A stretch of 60,000 nt of DNA from Membranipora membranacea (taxonomy: Eukaryota; Bryozoa; Gymnolaemata; Cheilostomatida; Membraniporidae), in contig OU612065.1 in the NCBI GenBank assembly GCA_914767715.1, positions 2,606,001-2,666,000 on the forward strand, in the 5' to 3' direction. Each line of letters starts with the position of its first letter. Positions within the stretch are counted from its first letter, which is position 1. This document shows positions 1-11,979 of the stretch, one piece after another. A model generated the notes under the pieces. It did no database searches, was not told the origin of the DNA, and saw only the letters and a program-made list of their open reading frames with translations. A program made the translations under genes and the position numbers.

Positions 1-3000
1 CTCCGAGTATCCGGAAGAAGCAAAGAAACTTCCAGCACCATCCCAAAATGTTCCTGGTATCTCATTTACAGGTACATTACTATATATAGTTCCTGTTACA
101 TGATCCTGGAACAAATGGTAATCACAAGAAATTAAGGGTTTTCACATTGATCGCAATATTCACTCAATCAATATGATGGGAATTGAAGATTAGCCGTTAT
201 ACCTTTGAACATTCTTTATATATATAATATATATTCTGGGATGCAAGGTATACCAACAAATATATTATGTGTAAGGGTATACCTCGCATCTCAGAATTTT
301 TTATAGTATGCATAATAATTCCACACAACTAGTACATAGTAAGTATTCTTGTTGCATAACGATTTATTTTCTTAATGGTAGGGTCAGAGGAGATGGTTGA
401 CAACTCGCTAATATTCAATTTGACTGCAACTATCACCAGTTTGATGAGGGAGCATCAAGGAGAATTTAAGTGCAGTGGTGGTGGTGAAAAAATCTACAAC
501 GTGCAAGTAGTTGGTAGGTGTAATCATTATGTTAATTCAAACTTTGGTAACATTGATTGGCCAAGCATTTGCAGCAGATTTTGTTAATTTAATAATTTGA
601 CTTTTCTTTGCTGGTAGGATGAATTGGTATTGGGAAATTAGAAACAATAGAAGCTTCGTCTGTATACACTACATACAAACAGTCACCAACACAATACACA
701 GTTATCTGAGCTGGTCATACAAGGCATCCAATGACCGGCTTGAACCACTGACTACAATATAAAGGCCTATATTCAAAGGGGGATATGTTTTAACAATTCG
801 GAATCTTTGTTGAAAAAAATTAATCTGTCTTCTGAATACGAACCTCCATTCCTACTCCAATACACAATGGACAATTACACAAATATGTATTTTATGTAAT
901 ATTATACCATTGTATTTATGAATATGTTTATATATTTAATTGCAACATCTTTTAGGGAAGCCTTATGCCATTAACCTGACAGCCGAATCAGAGAACTTAG
1001 AACTGAGTATGCTTCCTGCTTTTGATACTGAGGAGTTTCCTGGAAGTTCAGCTGTGTGGAAAGCAGAGGTCAACATAGATATAGATATGCCAACTGTTAT
1101 AAAAGCAGTAGTATCATCTAATCCTGAAGCTAACAGCCAATGGGAGGTGGTAAGACAAGTTGTCAACAGACATAGAAGTTACATGCGTTTATTGGTACAT
1201 TAGTGAATTGTTAAAATATCTATGGTTCTGAATCAGTCAATAACAGCAACACACATATATATTTACTCGGTTTTTTCATAACTTACCATACCATCATCTA
1301 TCAACAAAGAAGATGGGAAGCCTAACTACATATCCTGAGATAATTCACAGACACAATCATTTATTGTACTGAGTTTAGGTGAGCGTTGATAAGCAAGTCA
1401 TGGGTACATTGCTCAGTCTGAATAAAGAAGAACTGAATAAAACTGCTAGATACAAGTTTACTGCTAGTAATGATTACGGCTCAAGCTCAGTCATTCTTAT
1501 CATCGAAACACAGTGTGAGTACACCGGAAGCCTCTCATTAAAATCTGTCTGTAGTATAAGACTGACCTACATTTCAGATCTCATCTCAGTAATCTGTTGA
1601 GCGAATTCTTTCCAACTGTCCGTTATTAAAAAAAAAGTTGTCTAGCTGCTGTTGCATGACCTGTCAAGAAGGACATGACAGAGTCATCAATTCTCTGCAA
1701 AAATTCCTTTCTTTATGGCTTGGCTTTATGGCTAGTGGAGTGCAACACGAATATACTTAGATTAATCAGAATTTGTGTATAATTGTGTACCATGCAATGT
1801 TTTTTACACTTATTTCAACTGCTTCAATTTTACAGACAAGCCAAGACCACCACGAGTCATTGGTAGTGATCTCTATCCCGAACTTGGAAAAATAGCCCAA
1901 GCGCGTTGTCAGTTTGATGCCAAGCCTGCTGTGTCTGTGTTCTACATCAAGGAAGACCCTGCAGATAACAGCTGGAAGCGCATCAATGATACTTCGGTAA
2001 GGGTTATAATGAGTAGATTATTGGTTAGTTATATGTACTTTTTCTTTGTTAAATTTTAAATTAATATGATTTGATTTCAGTTTCTCGCCAAACATGACCA
2101 GAAGGTGAAACGGTTTTTTTTTATTACAGTGATCATGAAATGATGTCAAATAATCAAATCAGCAGTTTTCCCTCATACAACATGAATGCGAAGCTGACTA
2201 TATTATGATAAATATTTGATGACACAAAGATCATGGATGAGCAAACTTGTTTTGAAAAGGCTCTACTCAAAAGCCTCAAACTTTTTTCTCATATATTTAC
2301 CAAGAGCTATACATGTGATGGTTTGAGAAGCAGCGTGGTGAACATATAATAGCGTGCTATGCATACCTGGACAGACATTAGTCTGAAAAAAATTACCCCT
2401 TAGACCATGCATGCTCAACCTTTTTTCTGGTTTAACCAATTTTTGTTTGGGAGCAAAACATTGGGCCACACCACTTTTTTTTGCAAATCTTATTTGAGAT
2501 TCAGAATGGGGATTATCCAGGGGGTCTTTCAATTAGAAAGAGTGATGCTTTACTAAAGCAGATTATCACTATCACTATCACATCGCTCAAAATTATCGCT
2601 CACTTGGTGTTTCAATTAGACAAATTCGTTCTCAGATCGCTCACCAGAATCTATATAGCTCCCTCAAAGAGTGAGCGATCTAAAAGCGAGACCCCTAGCA
2701 GGTCTCACTCACTCAGTGAGTGAGCGATCAGATTGCGATTTTGGCTGTTTCTAATTGAGAGACCCCCTGGCCTGTATCGGTAGGGCAAGCTGGGTGGGTA
2801 CCTTCACCCTAGGCAGTATGGGGCTCCCCTAGAATTTTTTTTGAAAATAGAGGTAGTTTTTAGGCATTCCAGCCCTATTTATGAAGAAAACTAAACAGGA
2901 ATCTTTGAGCAAGGAGTAACAGCTGGCTTTGATTAACAATAAAATTTGAGGGACATCATTATATCATATCTGATCCCTTCAGTGTTCAATACTTTTAATT

Positions 3001-5365
3001 GGAAAACTCAGTGAACTTGTAAATGGCTGACAGCAAACATTTGTTATGATAGAAAAGATCACATGGGAGTCCCAAGAGGTTGGAACCGGACAAGAAAATA
3101 AGTGAAAAATTTATTGAGAGCAAATTTATGTAACAATTCTAATTTAAAATGACCATCACAGAGCAATGAGTACATTTTAACGCAGAAAACCTTTTGGATG
3201 AGATGCCATGATCTTGCAGACAGTGAAATTTCAAAAGGTCTAACCCCAAGCCCCTCTTCAACCAATTTAGAACATGCGATATTGAGAGGCTATGTTTTCG
3301 ATACCTAGCCCATATTGGCGTGAAAGTATGTTTTGCGGCAGGCCGTAATGCTAAAGGGTAGCTGACGCGTTTTGGTTTTCAATTTGCTGATGAGCTCTGA
3401 ATATTATAACATGTAGAAATTCGCCAATGAAAACAGTAGTAACAGTATAATACCTTCATAATCTCTACCAATAACACTGATCCCCTAAGCAGTTAAGGTT
3501 TTATTTTCCTAATCAGTTTACCTGCTCACCAACCAATAAATACACCCCTACTACAATAGAGCAACAGTTGGACTTTTCTATGTGTGCTAGCTGGAACCTC
3601 TGTTGTGACAGAATACTGCAGAATCTCCTTTATTTATAAAATGGGAAAATGTGTCTCAATATATTACTGTGGAAAGGGTGCATTTGGCCGAACAAAATGA
3701 CCAATTTGGCCAAGGTTGAGCATGGCTGCCTTACACCACACCGGCAAAGAGGCCGCAGGTTGCCCAAAGCTGCAATAGATTATGCATATTGACTCTCCAT
3801 CTGTATAATTTCAGAACGAGTTAAAAATAACATCGTTCGATCTGGACAGACACATCGGTGTATACAAGTGTATTGGGGAAAATAAATACGGAAACTCGTC
3901 AGGGACAATACGTGTGCACGGTGAGTCACAAAGCATCATGTTACTAATCACAAAGTACAGAATGTTATTTGGTGCTTAACACAATCACAATTTGTAATTT
4001 TTGTCAATCAATTTCATAAATATGTTGCCTTTACCCTCAGTAGAGAATAGATGAGTAAACAGTTATTGTTGATTTTGTTGGCAGCTAAACCTCGAGATGT
4101 GGCTCTGACAGTTGGCAACGCATACGGAAGCAGCCTCGATCTTCGATTCAAATCTTTTTCTGCATTGCCTGTCATGTTCAACCTGACCATCAACAGTAAT
4201 GGTGTAAGTGGGTTTATCATTATAATCTGTTATATGTGTTCAATGGGGACACAATTTCTATTCAGTACCAGCTTCTGACAGATTGCCATCTTGTGACAAT
4301 AAACTTCTTGTTTTATAGGACCATAAGATTCCAATAATCTCACTCACCGTGTCAGGTCTCACAGCAGCTACATTATTTACCTAAAAACCAATTCATACTT
4401 GATAGTTGACCCTGAAGTTATAAAGCCAAGTTGTAAGCCAATATTCCCAAACATATGTTGGTTTGTAATATGATGTAAAGCTGATGAGGCAAACCTTTGT
4501 AACGAGTTTTAATAATGTAGACGGAAGGAGCTGAGTTGAGGACATGGACCATAGATAACAGAGTTCCACAGGTGGTGCCTAATATAGAGTTGGTGTATAT
4601 AGCCTACCAGTTAGAACCTGAGACAGACTACTCTCTGCATCTAGTAGCTTGGAATAGGCATGGCAGTACTGAATCTGAGACCGTACACACAAGGACAGCC
4701 TCAAGTGAGTTGAATCCACTATACTGCATACCTTTACAAAGAAGAATGTAAGAATGAAGAATGCAAAAAGTCCGCAGCTTGTCAATTTTGGCGACATAAG
4801 TCATAGTATCACATAGTGAATTTGGGAACTAAATGTATGAAATGCGATTGCAAAGTCACCGGATATGAGCCATGCATGATCGTGAATGTTTTACTTTATA
4901 TTTTCAGTCAATTTCACGCGCCCTCCCACGACTACTACTGGTTAGTTGTACAATAACCGCAACTTGCAACATATGATCGGTGCAGCTTTGTCAATTACAA
5001 AAATGCAATGCTTGGTTGTTGAACACAGTCACACTTGCCTCCCCTGCTCGATGCTAATCCTACGAAGCACGCATCACTGTCCTACATACCGCACTCCTTT
5101 ACTCTTACCATACTCTTGTGGTATTCGTCATCTAAAATTGAAACGTTTTAAATCTATCAACATAACAGTGTTTACTACATATATGTTTTTTGCAGTTCTT
5201 TTCTAATGCAGAGCTTTCTGTTTTGTAGAGGCTGTTACGAGGTCTATTACCTCAACACCTTCCGTCACCAAAAACAAAGTAAAGGATGATAACTCTAGTT
5301 CTATGTGTACTCTCAGCTCACTACTGGTAATGGTCATTTCACTATCAGTCTTGAGGTTATATTAG
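1..5365 (+). CDS. GPI-anchored Ig/FN3 cell-adhesion protein, 3' part (5' end outside window)
   Basis: Ten exons join in one frame: 1-71, 382-513, 956-1149, 1379-1514, 1836-1996, 3815-3920, 4085-4203, 4521-4704, 4908-4940 and 5229-5365 (about 423 residues, stop TAG at 5363). Exons 1-2 encode an Ig domain ending with the F-strand motif 'GEFKCSGGG'. Exons 3-4 encode an Ig-like fold without the usual cysteines ('YKFTASNDYGSSS' where Y-x-C is expected). Exons 5-6 encode a standard Ig ('ARCQFDAKP' and 'GVYKCIGENKYG'). Exons 7-8 encode one FN3 domain ('LEPETDYSLHLVAWNRHG'). A Thr-rich linker follows, then a hydrophobic C-terminus after 'KDDNSSS', which reads as a GPI-anchor signal with no cytoplasmic tail. 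Three Ig plus one FN3 plus a GPI anchor is the layout known for insect Klingon and Wrapper. Orthology is not shown, and more Ig domains may lie upstream. It likely acts at the cell surface in adhesion. Confidence 0.8.
2518..2770. mobile_element. Foldback/MITE-like element, family A copy 1
   Basis: The left end CCAGGGGGTCTTTCAATTAG is matched in reverse complement by the right end (CTAATTGAGAGACCCCCTGG) with one mismatch. The inner arms carry several copies of ATCGCTCAC/GTGAGCGAT in opposite orientations, making an imperfect foldback. No coding capacity is seen. It sits in the intron between the exons ending at 1996 and starting at 3815. A diverged relative lies at 23770-24012. Confidence 0.65.
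4318..4434 (+). pseudogene. Possible dead or alternative FN3-like exon
   Basis: After an acceptor-like tttatag, the sequence reads 'DHKIPIISLTVSGLTAATLFT' and then a stop. This resembles the E-F strand region of an FN3 domain ('L-T-V-x-G-L-x-x-x-T'). A one-base frame change would continue the reading to a GTAAG donor near 4433. The main gene model skips it: exon 4085-4203 (phase 0) joins 4521-4704 in frame and already completes one FN3 domain. It may be a decayed exon, an alternative exon giving a truncated product, or chance. Confidence 0.3.
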
Positions 5366-5502
5366 CTAACCAACAACATAGTGATAGTAGTATAATAGTA
5401 CTTTGTACTGATCAAAGAAATGAAGTGCTAGATCTAATGTCTCCAAAAAATGATTTTGCCAGCTTAGTCAAAAAGGGAAGGCACCAATGTGCGGAAACCA
5501 TC

Positions 5503-5508
5503 AATAAA
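5503..5508 (+). promoter_or_regulatory. Poly(A) signal of the Ig/FN3 gene
   Basis: AATAAA lies 138 nt after the stop codon of the upstream gene on the same strand and is the first canonical hexamer there. Confidence 0.55.
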
Positions 5509-5532
5509 AACGGCCAAACAAACTAATAGATA

Positions 5533-5616
5533 ACTAAATATGTAAGTGATCGGAGCCAGGGGCTTTAGTTATCTACTAAATATGTAAGTCATCGGGGCCA
5601 AGGGCTTTAGCTATCT
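5533..5616. repeat. 42-bp direct duplication
   Basis: Two adjacent 42-bp units begin ACTAAATATGTAAGT and differ at a few positions. They lie just downstream of the Ig/FN3 poly(A) signal. Confidence 0.85.
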
Positions 5617-6478
5617 ACCAATCTTTTGGTGCTAAAATTTTCTACCAGTCAACATGAAGTTGAATTTAAAAAAAAGCTTGGTTAGCTCTTTCAACTACAT
5701 TATGTTTTTTTTTTACCACTTTCATCAAATTATATTGGTGTTTTTGTGTGTTTATGTGCCATGCTTTAATGATTTAAACTAGTATGGTTAGCTGTTATGT
5801 ATATCCCTCATTATAATTCTGTATTACTTGTTTCAGGGATATATTTGTATGTTGTTATGAGTTCTGGCTGTGAGCTAAATACTCCAATTTATCATTTGAG
5901 TACATTGTATATATATCATTGTTGTTGAAACGCACCATGTTACGTGTGCCATGTAGAAGGTTTTGTAACATTAAATGGCTGATAATGAAGATTTATGGTT
6001 TGACTTTTACAACGCACCTCATGTTTATTGATATTACTTTTGGACAAATCAAACTGTTCATGCAGTCTGTATATTCCACGTTTTACTGTTTCCAATTTTT
6101 TGTATTCAGATGAAAATACAGTGTTTGAACTGTCAAAAACTGTCAGACTATTCTTTATTAAAATTCTCAAGCAATGAGAAAAACAATGATTTCATGGCAT
6201 AGGAGTTGTAATGAAAACTTGATGGACGGATCACTCTAAATTATTTCAGATAAGAGAATAACAATAAAAAATTCAACTTTAACAATCAGCTCACCCATAT
6301 ATCATAAGATTAATTCCATGTCAAGAGGATTCGAGTAAAAATACTAAGCTATGTTCTACAGATAAAATTCGATGAAAAAAATTTGTTTTGAGTACTTGTT
6401 ATCTACAGGTATTGGCATGAGCGCAATCAAACAGACCGCTATCGATTCTGACCAAAGACTGATAGTGCCAGACACAGG
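5617..6478. other. Intergenic region between Ig/FN3 gene and B9D1
   Basis: The region is AT-rich with no convincing exon. On the minus strand an AATAAA (plus-strand tttatt near 6154) could serve as the B9D1 poly(A) signal about 320 nt past its stop. Confidence 0.5.
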
Positions 6479-8769
6479 TCATGAAGTGGATTCCATAGTA
6501 CCCATTGTGCGAGGTGTGACAGGTACGGATAACCCTGATACATCAGGGGCTTGAGGGTTGGCCACATCCGATGGTGTACAGTCATAACCTAACTTCTTCA
6601 TATCCTTGGTGATGACATTGAATGTGACTGTGACATAACCTTGAGATCGTACACGAGTAACTGTAAGAGAAAAATGTTGTGGTCGATAAGAAAACTGAAG
6701 ATGTGAGTTAACCTACCACGACAACAGAGGGAGGGCTGAGAGCTTTTTTACACAGGTCTTCATATTTTGTTGGGTAACGAAAATAAACATGAGATTCTTT
6801 CAAACAATTTTAGAATGAAACATATGAAAATATTTACCTTCTCTGCCTTCTCCTTGTGCGACTACTTTCTGATCTACATATTCTGGTCTGCGTCCGATCA
6901 GCCATCCAATAAACTTCTGAAACTTTGATGTAGACTCTGGGACAAACATGGGTATCCGCCTCGTATGTCTGATCAACATACATAAATAAACAGTTTTTCA
7001 GAACCAATAAAAATGGGTTTATCACAGTTTGTTTCACACCTCTACAAAATGAATCGAGTGAGATATCCATAAATACACAATAAAACATATTAATAGTGTT
7101 TGTAGCATTTTTGTGTTCATGGATTTATCTATGGATAAAACCATAGACAGTGTTTTGTCTATGGTTTTATCACATAGGCAAAAGGCTAGAAACCTCAATC
7201 TCTGATTCGGGGGTATCCTTGTCTCACAAAATGGTGACGAGGTTAACTCAAACCAAAAGCCATCTGATCTTCAGATTAAAATCGTATATAGTAGAAAATC
7301 TCAGCTCACCTGCCTGGAGTAGTTGGTAAATGACAGGCACCATATCCTCTTACTACTCCCTTACCAAATAAATCTAAACCATACACACTTAGCACCAGTT
7401 GTGGCCCTGATAAAATAAAATAAAACCGAAACCTGAACAGCCAAATATCGTCAATTGAGGAGAGGGCTTTTGGCACAAACAATGCAAAAGTAGTCACTAA
7501 AAGCGATCAAAGATAAGTTGATACATATTGAAATATAACTTACAACCAAATGGGTTTGTACTTTTAAATGTGACATCAAGCGGGAAATTCCACACAAATA
7601 TCTGTCTGTCATCAGCACTTCTTTTTGCTGCTTGAGTAAACCCTTCTTCAAGACCCTGAAAACAAAGTTATCATACTGACACCCGGCAACACAAAAACCT
7701 AGGATCACCACCTTCATTCACAATGATGGTAATTAATTCGAATGAACCCTAGGATGGCAAAAAGTTGCTCCAGTTTGCATGAGATAAGTAAGCAGTATTA
7801 GATTCGAAAAGAACATGTGATTTTTAGTAGGCCATGTTTAATGCTTTACCACGTTGTTGCAGGGAGTGTTGTTCCTAATTACCTATAAGACTTGGTGTTT
7901 CTGCTACCAAAGGTTTACCAAATGAGCTAATTTAATTTAATGTTGAGGTCAACTTATAAGTTGTTGTGGCAAAGGTGAACTCAGACCTGACTCAAAATGT
8001 CTATTCTATAGTCAAGTGATCAGTTATTTGGCAATCAAAAATGAATATCTCAAGCGTATGTTGGTTTGAAATTAATACCAAAACAAAGATATCTAAGCAC
8101 ACATCCCATCAGGTATATAAATTAAAGCAGAGAACTTACTGTAGTGATTACCCAGTCTTGGCCGTATGTGAAGCAATACTTGCAGTATATGTCATCAAAT
8201 TCTGGAAACTGTAAAGTTGTTAAAGATAATCTTGAGGCAGAACATCATCAAGGACCAAAACACAGTCAAGCCAGCCAGTAGACTAGGTTCTGGTATTGGA
8301 TAAATCACAAGGTCATGTCACATTGCCCCATCCCAAAGACGGCGAAATAGTGACAAGGCTGCAATATCTGTGTCAATACGTTGTCAGTTTGTAGGCAATA
8401 GATTTCCTGCAGTTGGATTCCAAACCAGGACCTACAACACTTGCGTGCTTAAGACCTACTGACTAATCAACTGTGCTACCTCCTATTCCTGATAAATGCA
8501 TGATTTGATTTTAATTTTGCACTTGACCAAAAATGAGTAACAATCAGATAAAGGGTACATTTAATAGGGTCAATGGCTATATAAAGGTTATGGAGAAACC
8601 ACAGAGACACTATGATATTGCCAAGCTTAGTGAGAGAATTCCGTTCCACTTGTCTGAGACCATAACTATGCTGAATCATGTCTCTCATAGGGGAGCTATG
8701 TATTACCTCAGCTGTCTCTATTTGTCCTCCAAGCATCACCAAAAAAACAGAATTGGTGCCAACAGCCAT
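6479..8769 (-). CDS. B9D1: B9 domain-containing protein 1 (tectonic/MKS transition-zone complex)
   Basis: Six exons on the minus strand: 8769-8707, 8208-8140, 7655-7544, 7406-7310, 6968-6838 and 6660-6479 (stop TGA). Phases agree and give 217 residues, near the roughly 200 usual for the family. Matches to known B9D1 are strong throughout: '[13 protein letters not shown]' at the start, '[19 protein letters not shown]', '[19 protein letters not shown]', '[10 protein letters not shown]', '[16 protein letters not shown]', '[13 protein letters not shown]' and '[16 protein letters not shown]'. The single B9 (C2-like) domain spans about residues 8-185. In other animals B9D1 works with B9D2 and MKS1 at the ciliary transition zone, gating entry of membrane proteins into cilia. 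The last 35 residues are not conserved, as is usual. The start ATG fits the family N-terminus. Confidence 0.95.
7134..7171. repeat. Perfect 15-bp inverted repeat with 8-nt loop
   Basis: GATAAAACCATAGAC (7134-7148) is followed after 8 nt by its exact reverse complement (7157-7171), with imperfect continuation on both sides. It lies in the B9D1 intron between exons 4 and 5. It may be the core of a small foldback transposon. Confidence 0.8.
8310..8482 (-). mobile_element. tRNA-derived SINE
   Basis: Read on the minus strand from about 8480, the sequence starts GGTAGCACAGTTGATTAGTC, close to an RNA polymerase III A box. About 50 nt later comes GGTTTGGAATCC (8426-8415), close to a B box. A non-tRNA body follows to about 8310. 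There is no CCA end and the tRNA fold is imperfect, so it is a SINE head rather than a working tRNA. It lies in B9D1 intron 1. Confidence 0.6.
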
Positions 8770-9061
8770 GCTTCGTTATTTATAAGTTCTTCTGAAGATT
8801 TTCGCCAGCACAGGGCCTCCAAGTGTATAAATGACTGTATATACAAAAATTTTCATCAGTAGAAATATTCCCCCACAGTTTTCAAGAAGCTGCTTCATTA
8901 ACTTCTTATATATGGTATAGTTTTAAGCTTACATATCTATCTTGGAAGGGTTTTTGCTCGGCCAACCTGGTTGTGTACGGCGCATGCCATTTCCTGATTG
9001 ATGTTTGTTACACAAATCCTTTGACAATTTCTATCATTATATCAGAGATGGGAGTTCAAAT

Positions 9062-9431
9062 AATGTTAGGATAAAAATGATTTTTGATTCAGAGTCTGCA
9101 CCATTGAAAACTCATATGGACATAGTTTGGGAAATAATTTTAGTATTTGGGTAGTCAATTATAGCATTTTCCGCCTGTTTTGCTGACAATTTGGCAATTT
9201 CGTCACTAAAATTAAGATTTATCAACATTCAAGCCTCCAATGATTTGGAAACCCTGTCTCACAGGGTTTTCAATGGTGCAGACTCTGAATCAAAATCATT
9301 TTTATCCTTACATTAGCGGGTTTCAATATAACCCTCTTTCAGCAGGTTTTTCCTATGCGGCGTGGGTGAAAAGTACCAAACTGGAGAGAAGACAACTCCG
9401 AATTAAGGCATAAATAAGAGCTCAAAAAACT
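9062..9431. mobile_element. Palindromic foldback element, family B, truncated copy
   Basis: An inner arm at 9062-9112 (TTAGGATAAAAATGATTTTT...) is repeated in inverse at 9266-9314. The right outer arm continues to about 9431 (CCAAACTGGAGAG ... AAAACTGT). The left outer arm is missing. It closely matches the complete copy at 34085-34590. Confidence 0.8.
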
Positions 9432-11553
9432 GTCTATTGGCGTATTATATTTAAAAACCATACTGACTCTCGTGATCTGGCTGGGCATGTAGATCACTGA
9501 TAAACTAGGCTATCATTACCACAAAGCAGGTGTCGTAAGGCTAAGTATGCATCATGCGTGACTTGAATTTGCGCATGTGCAAGAACAATGAGTTTAGTTT
9601 GGGTTCTGAATGCAACTTTGGAAAGGGGAAATGGGATATCCCCTGCATAAACTGTCAATCAAAATCAGCTAATAATGACAAGAGAGGATAACTATTGATA
9701 ACAAATCCACACGCTTTGGGGAGTATGTCACCAGAGCAGGTAGCCAATCAGATGGCTTCGGAATTCCGAGACTCAATTTTGCAGAGATCAGCTCATGCCC
9801 AGAGCTGAGCATGCGCAGAATGTTTAAAAACAGCATGAACTTGAGAAATGGCCTACATGGCAACCTGTGGAGGTTGGTTGCCGCAAATCAATGTGAAATA
9901 TTGAAGACAGTATCTCAAAGCATACTGCATTGATGAGATTCTGTCAATGCCTTGTGTTTAATCTTACCCATGTCTGAGACAAAGTATAACATCCTCTCTA
10001 TCAACTGGTACCCTAATAAAACTGTTACCGAAAAATTCAAATTCTACAAGGGCAGAGCAGTGGTAGGGCACACTCATGCAGGCCCTAGAGCAACCATGAC
10101 TTTGATTTTAGGCCATGTGTGTTGCGAGAATTTTGCGCTGTTTGAGAGGTGCTGTATCGGATGGATTGCTATGACACCATATTACACCTTACAACACCTA
10201 AGCCTGCAATTTTACTGCATCACTTTATCATGCAACCTTAAGCCAGCGCCTGTTTTAGTGCACATTCACAGGAGTTAAGTATTGACAGGAGAAAAAGTTA
10301 GTCACCCTTTCCCACATGCCTGGTATAGCTAAATTTAATATTAGCCAACTCACACCCTTTACATTGTAAAGACCCCCACCTCAGTCAACCAAAATTTAGT
10401 GCTAGCTTATAATTTATGTCACACCCAAACTGGCCAAGTTAAACTGTAGATAACATTTACTCCTCTACTAGGGTATGTGTAATCAACTTTCAAGGATTAA
10501 ACTCCTTGGTGTAATTGTAATAGTGACAGTCTAATCAATGAACTAAACCTTTTTAGTTCATTGGTTTAGATCATTGGTCATTGGTCTAATAGTGTTATCA
10601 AATCTGGTGTGTCTGATCTGTCGTTCTAGCAGTTTTGACATCAGTGACTGAGGATAATTCTTGACTTATATGTGGAATTTGAAGGTAAATTATTTATTCA
10701 ATTCTAAACAAAAAGTAAAAAAGGATTTTGGACACTAATCTTCTAATACATAAATAAATCATTATAATCATTATTATATGAGTATGAATTATTATTGAAT
10801 GCAAGACAAGAGTCTTTATCTTCCTATCTATAGTACCATTGCAAGATAAAAATAGTTTGTTTATTTTGGAGGACGCTGGCCAATGTGTCAGCTTGACTCT
10901 CATTGACTAATCAACACCACTTACCAGAAATAAATTATGCTACTGAGGGTTTCTTGAAAATTCTGATAGTCTCTCGAAATATGTAGCATCAGTTGTTACC
11001 ATTCAGCACCACCCTAGCTACACATAGAAAATTCCAATTGGCCAATGGAAAACTCATGACACCTTGATTGGTCGATTTGACAGAGAAACCCGGGATTTTA
11101 TGCTATCACATGTCAATCACGTGACAACCCTTTTAAAGGGAAGAGCATGAGCTGCAGTTGATTCTGGCGTGATATAATAATTATTAAAAAAATGGCTTGA
11201 TTATTATAGTAATAGTTACCGCCTAAAACGGGTTGTGACTACTTCATATGTTGGCTCTGGTTGGTGACACCCCGGCTAATTTATGCGGTGTGCAAATTTC
11301 AGAATGAGGTTCACAACACCAATGATTTTCAAGCCAACCTGTACAAAATTTGACTTACATCAACTTACATCAAAGACGACATCACGCTAGACCGCCTAGG
11401 GGGGCGTAAGGGGCGTGCCTCAGTTTTTGGACATAAATACATAAGGTTTGGACATTGTTCCAGAATACCATCCCATGGGTAGGGCATTTGGGTTCAGAGT
11501 GGGTACATGTACCCATCCAGTAGGGCATCAGTAGTATTGTCCTCTGATTGTCC
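9432..11553. other. Intergenic, no gene recognised
   Basis: Only short chance frames are seen here. The longest (9952-10278, 108 codons) resembles nothing I know and lacks splice-supported extensions. An AT-rich stretch lies at 10680-10860, and a CCAAT/ATTGG-rich stretch at 11030-11130 (CCAATTGGCCAATGG). Confidence 0.5.
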
Positions 11554-11979
11554 TTAGATTTTCATATCCCGTATTGTCCGGGGCAGAAAACTGTTATGGT
11601 AACAGTTTCCTGTGGCAGCGATAGAGCGTGGCTCGTTCCTTGTTTGTGATCTTGTCGAGACTGTAGTATGGGGCTGATTCATTATTTCATCGTAGGATGT
11701 GCAGAGTGCAGGGTGGGCCTCCTCTCTTGACAGTACCTTATGTAGAAGCTTTACCCTGGAGTTCTTCCGCCGAATATCTAGCTGTTCCAGCTGCAATTTC
11801 TCCTTTGCTTCCGTAACACCCCTCCTCCCCTTCAATCCACAGATCATTCTCACACCTTGGTTTTGCACAATCTCGAGTGCCTCGATCTCCCTCTTTGTTG
11901 AAGGATCCCAGGCACAGGAAGCATATTCCATATGAGGAAGGCAGAGAGACTTGTATGCAATCAGTCTGGCTGAATGAAA
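11554..11979 (-). mobile_element. LINE fragment: C-terminal end of a reverse transcriptase ORF
   Basis: The minus-strand frame reads 'ARLIAYKSLCLPHMEYASCAWDP' in pieces, then '...IEALEIVQNQGVRMICG', and ends at 11554. The pattern L/M-E-Y-A-x-x-x-W-D-P ... I-x-x-x-E-x-x-Q is the conserved stretch after the reverse-transcriptase domain in CR1/Jockey-type non-LTR elements. Everything upstream is missing (5'-truncated). Confidence 0.8.

Noticed and set aside
8410-8482. A functional tRNA gene on the minus strand
   Set aside because: The B box is imperfect, the acceptor stem does not pair well and a long non-tRNA body follows, so a SINE is the better reading.
8533-8862. 109-codon plus-strand open frame
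   Set aside because: It overlaps B9D1 exon 1 on the other strand and shows no domain, so it is a shadow frame.
9952-10278. 108-codon plus-strand frame in the intergenic region
   Set aside because: No recognisable motif, no splice-consistent neighbours and no poly(A) signal close by; length is within chance for this region.
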